Positions 17,461 to 26,583 of a stretch of DNA of 64,000 nucleotides are shown piece after piece. The stretch is from the NCBI GenBank assembly GCA_013349295.1, contig DUZW01000012.1, forward strand, positions 1 to 64,000, in the 5' to 3' direction. This DNA is from Deltaproteobacteria bacterium (lineage in GTDB: Bacteria > Desulfobacterota > Desulfobulbia > Desulfobulbales > Desulfurivibrionaceae). Within the stretch, counting starts at the first letter, position 1. Each line of letters starts with the position of its first letter. The notes under the pieces were generated by a model that was not told the origin of the DNA, searched no databases, and worked only from the letters and a program-made list of their open reading frames with translations. Both the position numbers and the translations under genes were made by a program.

Positions 17461-18840
17461 ATGAAAAGCTTGACAAAACGGTCGGTTATTAAAAGCGTTG
17501 CCATCTCTTTCTGCGTAATCACCGGATCGTTACTCGCCTGGAATTACTCTACCGTCACCGCAACAACCCAAGACACCTACGAAAGCCTTGAGGCTTTTTC
17601 CAGCGTGCTCAATCTGGTCCAGGAAAATTACGTTGAGGAGGTTGACAGCAAGAAGGCCATTGAAGGCGCGATCAAGGGCATGCTCAACACCCTGGATCCT
17701 CACTCTTCCTACATGAAACCCGATGATTACAAGGAATTACAGGTAGAAACCCAGGGAAGTTTCACAGGCATCGGCATAGAAATAACCATGAAGGACAACA
17801 TCCTCACGGTTGTCTCCCCCATCGAAGGAACACCGGCCTTTGCCAAAGGACTTAAGGCCGGCGACAAAATCGTCAAGATCGGTGACGAATTGACCCAGGA
17901 TCTGAGTCTCATGGAGGCGGTAAAACGGCTGCGGGGCCCGAAAGGCTCGGAGGTGACCATCTCCATCCATCGCAAGGGCTGGGCCGACATCAAGGAAATC
18001 ACCCTGATCCGCGATATCATTCCCATCCACAGCGTGAAATCAAAACTGCTGGAACCGGGATATGCCTACATCCGCATCATCAACTTTCAGGCACAGACCA
18101 CCCCTGATTTCAAAAAATCCCTCACCGACATGGAGAAGGAAGGAAAAATAAAAGGGCTCATCGTGGATCTGCGGAATAACCCGGGCGGGCTTCTTGACCA
18201 GTCCGTGAAGATTGCCGATATCTTTGTCGACGAGGGCGTGATTGTCTCCACCAAGGGCAGGATCAAGGAGCAAAACACCGTATTCTACGCCCGCGACAAT
18301 AACCCAAAATATAAATTTCCCCTGGTGGTGCTGGTGAACGAAGGCAGTGCCAGCGCCTCGGAGATCGTAGCCGGCGCACTACAGGATCATAAAAAAGCGG
18401 TAATCATCGGCGCGCAGACCTTTGGCAAAGGCTCGGTGCAGACCATTATACCCATGGAAAACGGCGCCGGCCTCAGATTGACCACGGCAAGATATTACAC
18501 CCCCAGTGGCCGTTCGATCCAGGCTACGGGTATTACCCCGGATATCGTCGTTGCCTCTGCCACGACGGCCATGTCGCCAGAAAACGAGAGCAAAGAGGAC
18601 GAGCAGGATAAAAAACCAAAATACCTGCGGGAAAAGGACCTGAAGCATCACATCGGCAATGGCCTGAACGATGAGGTGACGCAAAAAGACGAAACAACAA
18701 AAAGCGAGGAGAAACCGAAATCCAAGGTAAAAGCCCCGACAACCAAAGAAAAGCCGGAGCCCGATGATTTGAGCAAGGATCAGCAGTTGAACACCGCGCT
18801 CACGCTACTCAAAGGATTGAACGTTTTCGGCAAGAAATAA
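17461..18840 (+). CDS. ctpA: Carboxy-terminal processing protease, CtpA/S41 family
   Basis: A 459-residue protein with an N-terminal signal or anchor (about 8-28), a PDZ domain (about 95-175, GIGIEITMKDNILTVVSPIEG) and an S41 peptidase core. The catalytic Ser lies in NEGSASASEIVAGAL and the Lys in QTFGKGSVQT, forming the Ser-Lys dyad. A Lys/Glu/Asp-rich tail of about 80 residues follows. Such proteases trim envelope proteins including murein hydrolases, which fits its place after envC. It lies 123 bases after envC, and a terminator follows. Confidence 0.92.
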   Translation: MKSLTKRSVIKSVAISFCVITGSLLAWNYSTVTATTQDTYESLEAFSSVLNLVQENYVEEVDSKKAIEGAIKGMLNTLDPHSSYMKPDDYKELQVETQGSFTGIGIEITMKDNILTVVSPIEGTPAFAKGLKAGDKIVKIGDELTQDLSLMEAVKRLRGPKGSEVTISIHRKGWADIKEITLIRDIIPIHSVKSKLLEPGYAYIRIINFQAQTTPDFKKSLTDMEKEGKIKGLIVDLRNNPGGLLDQSVKIADIFVDEGVIVSTKGRIKEQNTVFYARDNNPKYKFPLVVLVNEGSASASEIVAGALQDHKKAVIIGAQTFGKGSVQTIIPMENGAGLRLTTARYYTPSGRSIQATGITPDIVVASATTAMSPENESKEDEQDKKPKYLREKDLKHHIGNGLNDEVTQKDETTKSEEKPKSKVKAPTTKEKPEPDDLSKDQQLNTALTLLKGLNVFGKK

Positions 18841-18892
18841 GCACGACAAGAAATAGAATTCACATGATCCAGCCATCATGGCTGACCATTGC

Positions 18893-18937
18893 ATAAAAAA
18901 AAAGGAGAAGGCTCAGGCCCTCTCCTTTTTTTTATTC
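18893..18937 (+). terminator. Bidirectional rho-independent terminator
   Basis: A GC-rich stem built from GGAGAAGGC and GCCCTCTCC with a TCAG loop is flanked by an A-run on the left and a T-run on the right. It can therefore stop the plus-strand ctpA transcript and the minus-strand fumarase transcript, whose genes converge here. Confidence 0.85.
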
Positions 18938-18975
18938 AGGCTTCGTTACGACCCCCTGCACCAACAATGGACCGG

Positions 18976-19566
18976 TTATTTCTCACAACAGCTTGCCGCG
19001 CCGACCAGCGCATAGTAGTCACGACCGGCCAGATCATTGATCACCACCGCAGGAAAGTTTTCCACCTCAAACCGGAAAAGAGCCTCCGGTCCTGCATCGG
19101 CAAAAGCCACCAACTCTGATTTTTTAATACATTTGGACAAAAATGCCCCGGCCCCGCCGATGGCGGCAAGATACAGCGCACCGTGCGCCAGCATCGCCTG
19201 ACGTACCTCGGCGGAACGGGCGCCCTTGCCCATGGTCGCCGCAAGCCCCAACGCAAGCAGGCGCGGGGTGTAGCTGTCCATCCGGTAACTGGTGGTGGGG
19301 CCGGCCGCGCCGATTACCCGCCCTGGCCTGGCCGGACTCGGACCGACATAATAGAGCAGCTGACCCGCAAGATCCACCGGCAACTCCTTTCCCTCATCCA
19401 GCAGAGCGCAGAGTCGGCGATGGGTTTGATCCCGCCCGGTGTACAGCGTACCGCTCAGGCTTACCAGTTGGCCGGCCTTGAGCGAGGCCAAGGCTTCCGG
19501 AGTAAAAGGCAGAGACACCTCGATCAGATTATCAAAAAAAGCAGGTTCACCGCGCAGTAACGACAT
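18976..19566 (-). CDS. Class I fumarate hydratase, beta subunit
   Basis: A 196-residue protein matching the C-terminal domain of class I fumarase and L-tartrate dehydratase. Hallmarks are GPTTSYRMDSYTP, ATMGKGAR and the terminal EVENFPAVVINDLAGRDYY. With the alpha subunit encoded upstream it forms a [4Fe-4S] enzyme interconverting fumarate and malate in the cytoplasm. The tartrate dehydratase alternative cannot be excluded from sequence alone. The two genes are separated by 134 bases, longer than usual for a tight operon. Confidence 0.88.
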   Translation of the reverse strand: MSLLRGEPAFFDNLIEVSLPFTPEALASLKAGQLVSLSGTLYTGRDQTHRRLCALLDEGKELPVDLAGQLLYYVGPSPARPGRVIGAAGPTTSYRMDSYTPRLLALGLAATMGKGARSAEVRQAMLAHGALYLAAIGGAGAFLSKCIKKSELVAFADAGPEALFRFEVENFPAVVINDLAGRDYYALVGAASCCEK

Positions 19567-19700
19567 GATCCGTGAATTCCTCGTAAGCGTTCAGCTTCTA
19601 AGCCGTTGAGCAAAAATAACGTGAACATCGAGTCCTGCCAAGACGGCATAAGGCACCGTAACGGCGAGGCAGAATAGTACAAGCTGTTTTCGCACGGCTC

Positions 19701-20537
19701 CTAAATTACGATTTCCTTATGCCGATGGGCATGACACTGAATATTGATTGCCACCGGCAGGCTGGCGATATGACAGGGAAAGGTCTCCATATGCACAGCC
19801 AGGGCCGTGGTGATTCCGCCGAAACCGTGAACCCCCTGTCCTTGGGCATTGATCTCCCGCAGCATCCTCTCTTCAAGGGCAGCCACATCCGCCCGGTCGC
19901 TTCTCATGCCAACCGGACGAAGCAGGGCCTTTTTGGCCAACAGGGCCGCCTTTTCAAAAGACCCCCCAAGGCCAACTCCGACAATCATCGGCGGACACGG
20001 GTTTGAGCCGGCGGCCAGCACCCTGTCGATCACATGACGGACCACTCCTTCCGTTCCGGAGGCAGGAGGCAACATGACCAGACTGCTCATGTTTTCACTG
20101 CCGCACCCCTTGGGCAGAAAACGGATAGTGAGGCGGTCCCCCGGGACCATATCCAAATGGACGACAGCCGGGGTATTGGTCCCGGTATTCTTGCGGGTCA
20201 AAGGATCACAGACCGATTTGCGCAGATACCCTTCTTCATAGCCGAGCCGCACCCCCTCCTGCAACGCCTCGTTAAGGTCGCCTCGTACATGAACCTCCTG
20301 GCCGAGTTCAAGAAAGAGGATGCCGGTACCGGTATCCTGGCACACCGGAATCCGATCCCGACTGGCAATATCGGCATTGGTGAGAAGAAGTTCCAGAATA
20401 TTCCCGGCAAGTTCTCCTGTTTCCCGGTCCCGCGCTACAAGGAGGGCATCCAGGATATCCGGCTCCAGGTCATGGGCTGCGGCAATGGCCAGATCACGGA
20501 CGACCTTGCTGATTTCACTGCTGTCAATCTCTCGCAT
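19701..20537 (-). CDS. Class I fumarate hydratase, alpha subunit
   Basis: A 278-residue subunit carrying the three cysteines that bind the catalytic [4Fe-4S] cluster, seen in [15 protein letters not shown] and [20 protein letters not shown] and [12 protein letters not shown] are also family hallmarks. Two-subunit class I fumarases are oxygen-sensitive and common in anaerobes, where the enzyme serves the TCA cycle or fumarate respiration. The stop codon leaves 134 bases before the beta gene. Confidence 0.9.
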   Translation of the reverse strand: MREIDSSEISKVVRDLAIAAAHDLEPDILDALLVARDRETGELAGNILELLLTNADIASRDRIPVCQDTGTGILFLELGQEVHVRGDLNEALQEGVRLGYEEGYLRKSVCDPLTRKNTGTNTPAVVHLDMVPGDRLTIRFLPKGCGSENMSSLVMLPPASGTEGVVRHVIDRVLAAGSNPCPPMIVGVGLGGSFEKAALLAKKALLRPVGMRSDRADVAALEERMLREINAQGQGVHGFGGITTALAVHMETFPCHIASLPVAINIQCHAHRHKEIVI

Positions 20538-20700
20538 GTTTCTAAAAACCGCTCAAGGGTTAATAATCTCGTAAACGTCTCGGAATGGCTCGACAAAAAT
20601 CGTCAGACACAAAGCGCACAACTTACGGGGATTGCTGACGACACAGGTAGGCAGCAGTGGACGGGATAAATACGGGGCAACGCAGCATCTGACGACGCCA

Positions 20701-21291
20701 TCAGGGAGTAAGCCTGCGGTTGCGCAGGGCAAGACTCTGCTGTTTAAAGGTATGCTGGATAATTTTTTCCCGGTCCTCATCAAGCAGAAAAACAAACTCC
20801 AGGGCAACCCGGAATTTGCAGCCGGTCTCTTCCTCTTCAGAAGCCGGATCGCAGGCAATGACCTTGCAAAAGGAATACACATAGATGTAGGCAGGAAGCA
20901 GGACAAGATGGATCTCGACAATCTCATCCAGAACGGCCGGAGTATCGGTAAAAAAGGCAATACCATTGGCGCTGAGATTGGACTTGCGCATGACCAGGGC
21001 ATCCAGGGGACTTTCTCCCCCACTGACCTGCTTCAGCATCATGTTCATCTTGTTGTCCAGATGCTGCAAATAATTTGCCAGATCCGCATCCCGCTCCCTG
21101 AGCTTGGCCAGGGCGCTCTGGGCGCCAATGAACAGCTGGATATCGGCAAGCCCTTCCTGATTGTAAGGAGAAATCCCCTGCTGAAAATCCCTGACAACAG
21201 CCTGCATCTTTTCCGAGGGAACCGGATGAACTGCCAGCATCACCCTGTCCGTGACCCGAACCGACTGCCTGCGATTTAAAGAGTCCGTCAT
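20701..21291 (-). CDS. PilZ-domain protein, probable c-di-GMP effector
   Basis: About 196 residues. The N-terminal half is helical and has no recognised fold. A PilZ-like signature is split: RRQSVR near residues 7-12 gives an RxxxR motif, and SNLSANGIAFFTD (about 120-132) gives the N-x-S-x-x-G motif, followed by beta strands. PilZ proteins bind cyclic di-GMP and often tune motility or exopolysaccharide. The large insert between the two motifs is unusual. I start at ATG 21291; the open frame extends to 21330. It is divergent from nothing nearby and follows panB on the same strand. Confidence 0.7.
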   Translation of the reverse strand: MTDSLNRRQSVRVTDRVMLAVHPVPSEKMQAVVRDFQQGISPYNQEGLADIQLFIGAQSALAKLRERDADLANYLQHLDNKMNMMLKQVSGGESPLDALVMRKSNLSANGIAFFTDTPAVLDEIVEIHLVLLPAYIYVYSFCKVIACDPASEEEETGCKFRVALEFVFLLDEDREKIIQHTFKQQSLALRNRRLTP

Positions 21292-21383
21292 GCCTGCACC
21301 TGCCCCGTCAAATGATTTTCCTTGCAACAACAGAAACTCCGCCGTCTTTTACAACCCGCCAGGCCCATAATATGCCCGTTGAT

Positions 21384-22229
21384 TCAACTATCCTGCTTGA
21401 GCAGATCTTCCACTTCACCCTGCATGACAAAGCTGTGATCAGCATCCGGATACACCCCTGCCTTGACCTCGTCCCGAAAAGCGGCAATGGCCCCGGCGAC
21501 TTGGGGAGCCATCACCGCGTAGCGCTTCACGAAACTGGGCACGAATTTTTCAAACATGCCCAAAAGATCATGACTGACCAGCACCTGCCCGTCGCACCGC
21601 ACCCCGGCCCCGATGCCGATGGTGGGGATGGCAACGCTTGCGGTGATGGCTGCGGCCAGCTTATCCGGAATACATTCCAGGACAAGGGCAAAAGCTCCGG
21701 CCTCGGCCAACCCCTTGGCCTCCGCCAACAACCGCCGGGCCGATTCGGCATCACGGCCCTGCACCTTGTATCCCCCCAACGCTCCGGCTGTCTGCGGGGT
21801 CAGACCGATATGACCCATCACCGGAATCCCGGCCCGAACCATAGCGGCCACCGTCTCGCAAACTTCAAGACCACCCTCAAGCTTCACGGCGTCACAGCCC
21901 GCTTCTTTCAGGAAACGGCCGCCGTTGGCTATCGCCTCCCGCACATCAACCTGATAGGAGAGAAAGGGCATATCGCCCACCAGAAGCGCCCGCTCGACCC
22001 CATGCTTTACCGCCCGCGAGTGATGCAGCATCTCCTCCATGGTCACCGGCACCGTGGAATCATAACCAAGTATCACCATACCCAGGGAATCACCGACCAG
22101 GACGATTTCAACCCCGCTCCGGTCCAGGAGTCGGCCGAAACTGGCGTCATAGGCCGTCAACATGACGATTTTCTCCCCGGACCCTTTCATGTCGGTGATA
22201 TCGCGGACTGTCAGTTTTTTTCCGATCAT
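21384..22229 (-). CDS. panB: 3-methyl-2-oxobutanoate hydroxymethyltransferase PanB
   Basis: A 281-residue enzyme that transfers a hydroxymethyl group from methylenetetrahydrofolate to 2-oxoisovalerate, giving ketopantoate for coenzyme A synthesis. Family motifs include MLTAYDASFGRLLD, VLVGDSLGMVILGYD, GHIGLTPQTAGALGGYKVQG and TIGIGAGVRCDGQVLVSHDLLG. Its length is normal. It lies 53 bases after ruvB, and AAGGA precedes the ATG. Confidence 0.95.
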   Translation of the reverse strand: MIGKKLTVRDITDMKGSGEKIVMLTAYDASFGRLLDRSGVEIVLVGDSLGMVILGYDSTVPVTMEEMLHHSRAVKHGVERALLVGDMPFLSYQVDVREAIANGGRFLKEAGCDAVKLEGGLEVCETVAAMVRAGIPVMGHIGLTPQTAGALGGYKVQGRDAESARRLLAEAKGLAEAGAFALVLECIPDKLAAAITASVAIPTIGIGAGVRCDGQVLVSHDLLGMFEKFVPSFVKRYAVMAPQVAGAIAAFRDEVKAGVYPDADHSFVMQGEVEDLLKQDS

Positions 22230-22282
22230 ACGCTCATGTCCTTGTCAGCCGGTTCGCTCACTAAAGCGATCCACCGCTGCTG

Positions 22283-23332
22283 CTAAAAAGGCAAACCGGG
22301 GACTTCGCCGTTGCCGACTTCCGCATCCTGCCTTTTGGTAAATGGTCTGCCGAAATGCTCATAAGCCGCCGGGGTTGCCATCCTGCCCCTGGGAGTGCGC
22401 ATCAACAGACCCATCTGGATGAGAAAGGGTTCGTAGACATCCTCCAGGGTGGTCTTCTCCTCGCAGGCCATGGTGGCCAAAGTTTCCAACCCGATGGGGC
22501 CGCCTTGAAACTTGTCGATAATGGTGAGAAGAATCCGCCGGTCCATCTCATCAAGACCTTCCTGGTCAACACCCAGCATGTTCAGAGCCTCATCCGCCAC
22601 CTGGGCCGTGATGCTGCCCTGGGCCTTCACCTCGGCAAAATCCCGCAGCCGCTTGAGAAGACGATTGGCTATCCTCGGGGTGCCTCGTGAACGGCGACCG
22701 ATCTCCAAGGCTCCGCCCTCATCCATGGGTACACCCAGGAGGCCGGCCGACCGTTTGACAATGGTCACCAACTCGGCCGGCGTATAAAAATCAAGACGCA
22801 GCACCATGCCGAAGCGGTCGCGCAACGGCGGCGTCAAAAGTCCGGTACGGGTTGTCGCCCCCACCAGGGTGAAGCGCGGCAGATCCATCTTGACGCTGCG
22901 AGCCCCAGGCCCCTGACCGATGACCAGATCCAGCTGATAATCCTCCATGGCCGGATAAAGAATCTCCTCCACCACATGGTTGAGGCGGTGAATCTCGTCG
23001 ATAAAAAGCACATCGCCTTCCTGTAGGCTGGTAAGGATGGCGGCAAGATCACCGGCCCGCTCGATCACCGGCCCGGAGGTGACCCTGATGTTGGCGCCCA
23101 TCTCGTTGGCGATGACATACGCAAGGGTGGTCTTGCCCAAACCGGGGAAGCCATGCAACAGAACATGGTCCAGGGCCTCACCCCTGGCCCGTGCTGCCTT
23201 GAGGGCAATGCCGAGATTGCTTTTCAGCTGTTCCTGGCCGATGTACTGGTCAAGCAATTTCGGTCGCAGCGCATGGTCAACCGGCTCAACCTCGACCGCC
23301 ACGGGAGAAACCAACCGTTCTTCGTGATTCAC
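22283..23332 (-). CDS. ruvB: Holliday junction branch-migration motor RuvB
   Basis: A 349-residue AAA+ ATPase with Walker [10 protein letters not shown], Walker [10 protein letters not shown] and the RuvB arginine-finger region [18 protein letters not shown], followed by the winged-helix C-terminal domain ([15 protein letters not shown]). It drives branch migration with RuvA. The GTG start at 23332 overlaps the ruvA stop by four bases (GTGA), which indicates translational coupling. Confidence 0.96.
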   Translation of the reverse strand: MNHEERLVSPVAVEVEPVDHALRPKLLDQYIGQEQLKSNLGIALKAARARGEALDHVLLHGFPGLGKTTLAYVIANEMGANIRVTSGPVIERAGDLAAILTSLQEGDVLFIDEIHRLNHVVEEILYPAMEDYQLDLVIGQGPGARSVKMDLPRFTLVGATTRTGLLTPPLRDRFGMVLRLDFYTPAELVTIVKRSAGLLGVPMDEGGALEIGRRSRGTPRIANRLLKRLRDFAEVKAQGSITAQVADEALNMLGVDQEGLDEMDRRILLTIIDKFQGGPIGLETLATMACEEKTTLEDVYEPFLIQMGLLMRTPRGRMATPAAYEHFGRPFTKRQDAEVGNGEVPGLPF

Positions 23333-23946
23333 GCCATGGCCCTCAAGGTTTGCCGGAGCAGTTCTTCAAGCCGCATGGCCGCAAAGGCCTCAGCTCCTGC
23401 CTGCTGCCGGACCGCAGCAAGCGCTTCTCTGGCCCGAACCGCGGGATAGCCTAAATTCAGCAGGGCTGAAATCACATCATGCACCCGCTCGTCTTCTCCC
23501 GGTACGACAGGGGCAGGAGAAGAAGCAGAGAGCGCTTCGGGTACGAACTGGACCTTGTCTTTCAATTCCAGACAAAGCCGCTCCGCCGTTTTCTTGCCCA
23601 CTCCCGGCAACCGGGTAAGGCGGGCCAGATCATCATGCAGGATGGCCCGGGCCATTTCCGCAGGAGAAATACCGGCGAGAATGTGCATGGCCAGCTTCGG
23701 CCCGATTCCGGAAACAGTATTCAACAACTGGAACATCTCCTTTTCCGAGGTTTCAAGAAAGCCATAGAGGTTGAAGGCGTCCTCACGAACCACCGTCTGG
23801 ATATGGAGAAAAACCTCCTCCCCCACCCCCGGCAACCGACCCTGGCCGCTCTGGGGAAAAAAAACCTCATAACCCACTCCGCCCACGTCAACAATGAGGG
23901 CTTCGGGTAGTTTCTTAAACAGCATTCCTCGCAGGCAGGCAATCAT
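23329..23946 (-). CDS. ruvA: Holliday junction-binding protein RuvA
   Basis: About 205 residues. It has an OB-fold N-domain ([12 protein letters not shown]), two helix-hairpin-helix motifs ([17 protein letters not shown] and [19 protein letters not shown]) and the C-terminal three-helix domain that binds RuvB ([19 protein letters not shown]). The true start is ATG 23946, matching the family N-terminus; the open frame continues to 23988. It overlaps ruvB by four bases. Confidence 0.95.
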   Translation of the reverse strand: MIACLRGMLFKKLPEALIVDVGGVGYEVFFPQSGQGRLPGVGEEVFLHIQTVVREDAFNLYGFLETSEKEMFQLLNTVSGIGPKLAMHILAGISPAEMARAILHDDLARLTRLPGVGKKTAERLCLELKDKVQFVPEALSASSPAPVVPGEDERVHDVISALLNLGYPAVRAREALAAVRQQAGAEAFAAMRLEELLRQTLRAMA

Positions 23947-24130
23947 TATGGTGTCTATTATGGAAGAATTTTGTTGAAACCGCAACAACCGCGATTTCCA
24001 CGGTTATTGCTACGGAGCGTATGATGTTATGTCGTGGACCTGTGGCCTTCCGGGGCTATTACTAAACCATCAGTTTTGGCAAGAAGAGAAGCAAAAGCCC
24101 GTTGGATCACCAACGTTTTGGTGACACACC

Positions 24131-24646
24131 TCAGCGGGGCATGTTGTTGCAATGACTGGCCCGGCAGATGGCTACGGCCAGGGCGTCGGCTGCGTCCTGA
24201 CTGGGCGAGGCGACAAGTTTGAGCAAAACCCGAACCATCTGCTGCACCTGCTCCTTCGGCGCCTGACCGTACCCGGCCACCGCCTGTTTCACTACGGTGG
24301 GGCTGTATTCCTCCAGCAGCAAGCCATGCTGCCTGGCGGCCAGGATCAGCACCCCGCGAGCGTGGCCGAGCTTTAAAGCCGAGCGAGGATTGATGGCGGT
24401 GAAGATATCCTCCACCCCCGCCAGCTGCGGCTTATAAGCACCGATTACCTCGCCGATGCCGTCGTAAATCTCCTGAAGCCGCTCGGGGAACGGCTTTTTT
24501 TCCGAGGTTCTGATCACCCCGCAGGTGACAAAGGTAAGGGCATGGCCCTGCCGATCGATCACCCCGTAGCCGGTAGCGCGCGAGCCGGGATCAATCCCGA
24601 GAATGCGGACGGTTTCCGATCCTGCCTTACCCTTGCCTTGGCGCAT
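24131..24646 (-). CDS. ruvC: Holliday junction resolvase RuvC
   Basis: A 171-residue RNase H-fold endonuclease with acidic active-site residues in LGIDPGSRATGYG, VEDIFTAINPRSALKLG and SQDAADALAVAICRASH. It resolves junctions bound by RuvAB. About twelve residues precede the usual start because no initiator lies nearer; ATG 24646 begins four bases after the yebC stop. A gap of about 180 bases separates it from ruvA, so ruvAB may have its own promoter. Confidence 0.94.
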   Translation of the reverse strand: MRQGKGKAGSETVRILGIDPGSRATGYGVIDRQGHALTFVTCGVIRTSEKKPFPERLQEIYDGIGEVIGAYKPQLAGVEDIFTAINPRSALKLGHARGVLILAARQHGLLLEEYSPTVVKQAVAGYGQAPKEQVQQMVRVLLKLVASPSQDAADALAVAICRASHCNNMPR

Positions 24647-24649
24647 AGC

Positions 24650-25399
24650 CTAGGAAATTTTTTCCATCAGTTCATCGGGGATATCGAAGTTGGCATGCAC
24701 CTTCTGCACGTCGTCGAAATCCTCCAGGTTGTCGATAAGCTTCATCAACGAAATGGCCGTCTTTTCCTCGGCCACCTCCACGGTATTCTTGGGGATCATG
24801 GAGATATCGGCCTCGACAAAGGTAACCCCGGCATTCTCCAACGCCTCCCGCACCGTATTGAAATCCTCGGGCGCGGTCAGGATCTGAAAGATATCACCGT
24901 CATCGACCATATCCTCGGCTCCGGACTCCAAGGCCAACTCCAGGAGCTTTTCCTCATCCATCGAACCCTTTTCCACCAGCAGGGAGCCCTTCTTGTCGAA
25001 CATGTAGGAAACACAGCCGGTCTCACCCATGTTGCCGCCGGACTTGCCGAAGAAGAAACGCACCTCGCCCACGGTCCGATTCCGATTGTCGGTAAGACAA
25101 TCGACCAGCACCGCCACCCCGCCCGGCCCGTAGCCTTCGTAAGTGATCTCCTCGTAGTTCGCCCCTTCCAGCCCGCCGACTCCCTTCTTAATGGCCCGCT
25201 CGATATTGTCCTTGGGCATGTTTACGGCCCGGGCCGAAACGATCCCGGCACGCAGCCGGGGATTGGCCTCGGGGTCGCCGCCGCCCATGCGGGCAGCCAC
25301 GGCAATTTCCTTGGCAAGCTTGGTGAACATCTTGCCGCGCTTCGCATCCTGCGCGCCTTTACGATGTTTGGTATTAGCCCATTTTGAATGTCCGGCCAT
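24650..25399 (-). CDS. yebC: YebC/TACO1-family transcription or translation factor
   Basis: A 249-residue protein with the family opening [22 protein letters not shown] and conserved [20 protein letters not shown] and FDKKGSL motifs. YebC proteins have been described as DNA-binding regulators and as factors that relieve ribosome stalling. The yebC-ruvCAB neighbourhood is widespread in bacteria. Its length is normal. Confidence 0.94.
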   Translation of the reverse strand: MAGHSKWANTKHRKGAQDAKRGKMFTKLAKEIAVAARMGGGDPEANPRLRAGIVSARAVNMPKDNIERAIKKGVGGLEGANYEEITYEGYGPGGVAVLVDCLTDNRNRTVGEVRFFFGKSGGNMGETGCVSYMFDKKGSLLVEKGSMDEEKLLELALESGAEDMVDDGDIFQILTAPEDFNTVREALENAGVTFVEADISMIPKNTVEVAEEKTAISLMKLIDNLEDFDDVQKVHANFDIPDELMEKIS

Positions 25400-25412
25400 G
25401 GTCCTTTTTCTC

Positions 25413-25548
25413 CTGAAAATTAAAAATTAAAAGTGAAAAATGAAAAGTGTAATCTCTGCCAAGTCAGCAGAGATCACCATGAGAGTTGCCTCCAGGCTCC
25501 ATAACTGTTCACTCTGCATTTTTCATTTTTCATTCTGCATTTTCCTAA
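25413..25548. repeat. AT-rich flanking repeats around a perfect hairpin
   Basis: Reiterated AAAAATGAAAA-type units at 25413-25449 face TTTTTCATTTTTCAT-type units at 25517-25546 in inverse orientation. Between them, ATCTCTGC at 25452-25459 and GCAGAGAT at 25467-25474 form a perfect eight-pair stem with a seven-base loop. The right arm forms the last codons of rlmE. No coding gene fits the rest. It resembles a small dispersed intergenic repeat. Confidence 0.55.
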
Positions 25549-26134
25549 ATCCCATCCCCAGCACAAAAACCTCACGGCTTTCCGGACGGGAGCTTTTCGG
25601 CTTCACGATCTTGGTCAGGTTGAAATGGGGGCGCACCTCATCCACAAACGCCTTGAAATCCTCACCCTCAAACACCTTGCAATAAAAATTACCGCCCAGG
25701 CGCAACATCTCTTGGACGATTTCCAGAACCTTGCGGGAAAGGTCCAGCGAGTGCTGCTGATCCGCCCACTTGTTGCCGGTGGTGCGCGGGGCCATGTCGC
25801 TGATGATCACCGCGAACTCCGGACAGATAGCGCGCACCCGACCCAACACCTCGGCGGAAGTGATGTCTCCATGAAGAAAGGTAAACTTACCGCTGTTGCC
25901 CTTGGTGTTGATCTGCCCGAAGTTAAGGTCGACCCCGACCACCAGCCCCTGCGGGCCAACAACCTGGGCCGCATACATCGACCAGCTCCCCGGCTGGCAG
26001 CCCAGGTCGAGTACCGTATCGCCCTTTTTCAGCAACCCGTACTTCTTCTGGGCCTCCTCCAGCTTGTACACCGAGCGGGCGGGATAGCCTTCTTTCTTGG
26101 CCTTTTTGAAGTAATGATCCTGAACTTCTTTCAC
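25523..26134 (-). CDS. rlmE: 23S rRNA (uridine-2'-O)-methyltransferase RlmE
   Basis: About 203 residues of the FtsJ/RrmJ family, which methylates the 2'-OH of the A-loop uridine on the large subunit. The K-D-K-E catalytic residues are visible in ARSVYKLEE, IISDMAPRT, NFYCKVFEG and RPESREVF, and the SAM site is VLDLGCQPGSWS. I prefer GTG at 26134 since GAGGTG lies six bases upstream; an open frame extends to 26203. The last residues (KMQNEK) are encoded by the AT-rich repeat described separately. Confidence 0.93.
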   Translation of the reverse strand: MKEVQDHYFKKAKKEGYPARSVYKLEEAQKKYGLLKKGDTVLDLGCQPGSWSMYAAQVVGPQGLVVGVDLNFGQINTKGNSGKFTFLHGDITSAEVLGRVRAICPEFAVIISDMAPRTTGNKWADQQHSLDLSRKVLEIVQEMLRLGGNFYCKVFEGEDFKAFVDEVRPHFNLTKIVKPKSSRPESREVFVLGMGFRKMQNEK

Positions 26135-26583
26135 ACGCCTGCCACCTCGGTTGGGGTCTGCACCGTTGCCGTGGTGCCCAACAAAAATATCGCTAAAAAA
26201 CAATAATATTTAGCCCATTTATCCCTTCTTGACAAGCATAAACCCCGCACGATTGAGGATGGCGTTTATGGACTTGACAGAGGTATTTTTTGCACAAGGG
26301 AGTAAATATTGAGCCGGGCATGCGTTCCATGCTTTCCTGAGTTGACAATCAGCCGGGGAGTATGGGATGTTCCTTGAAACTGCTCGAATGAAAACAGTCC
26401 CGGTTGCTGCCTCGGAGCTTGGAGGATGCAATGGATTTATTCGACAAACTGACCGACTGAAAATCTGCCGCACAAACAAGAACAAAAGCCGGTCTGACAG
26501 AAAGGGAGTGCATCCTTATTATCACCGTTCACAGTTGCCTCTTCCTGCCGGCACTCTACCCCTATCAAACCGGGTAAAAAAGC
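26135..26583. other. Divergent intergenic region rlmE / metallophosphoesterase
   Basis: About 450 bases between divergent genes. It contains three TTGACA hexamers (near 26229, 26271 and 26344), but none has a convincing -10 at the correct distance. Short open frames here have no ribosome site or coding character. I see no gene. Confidence 0.5.
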
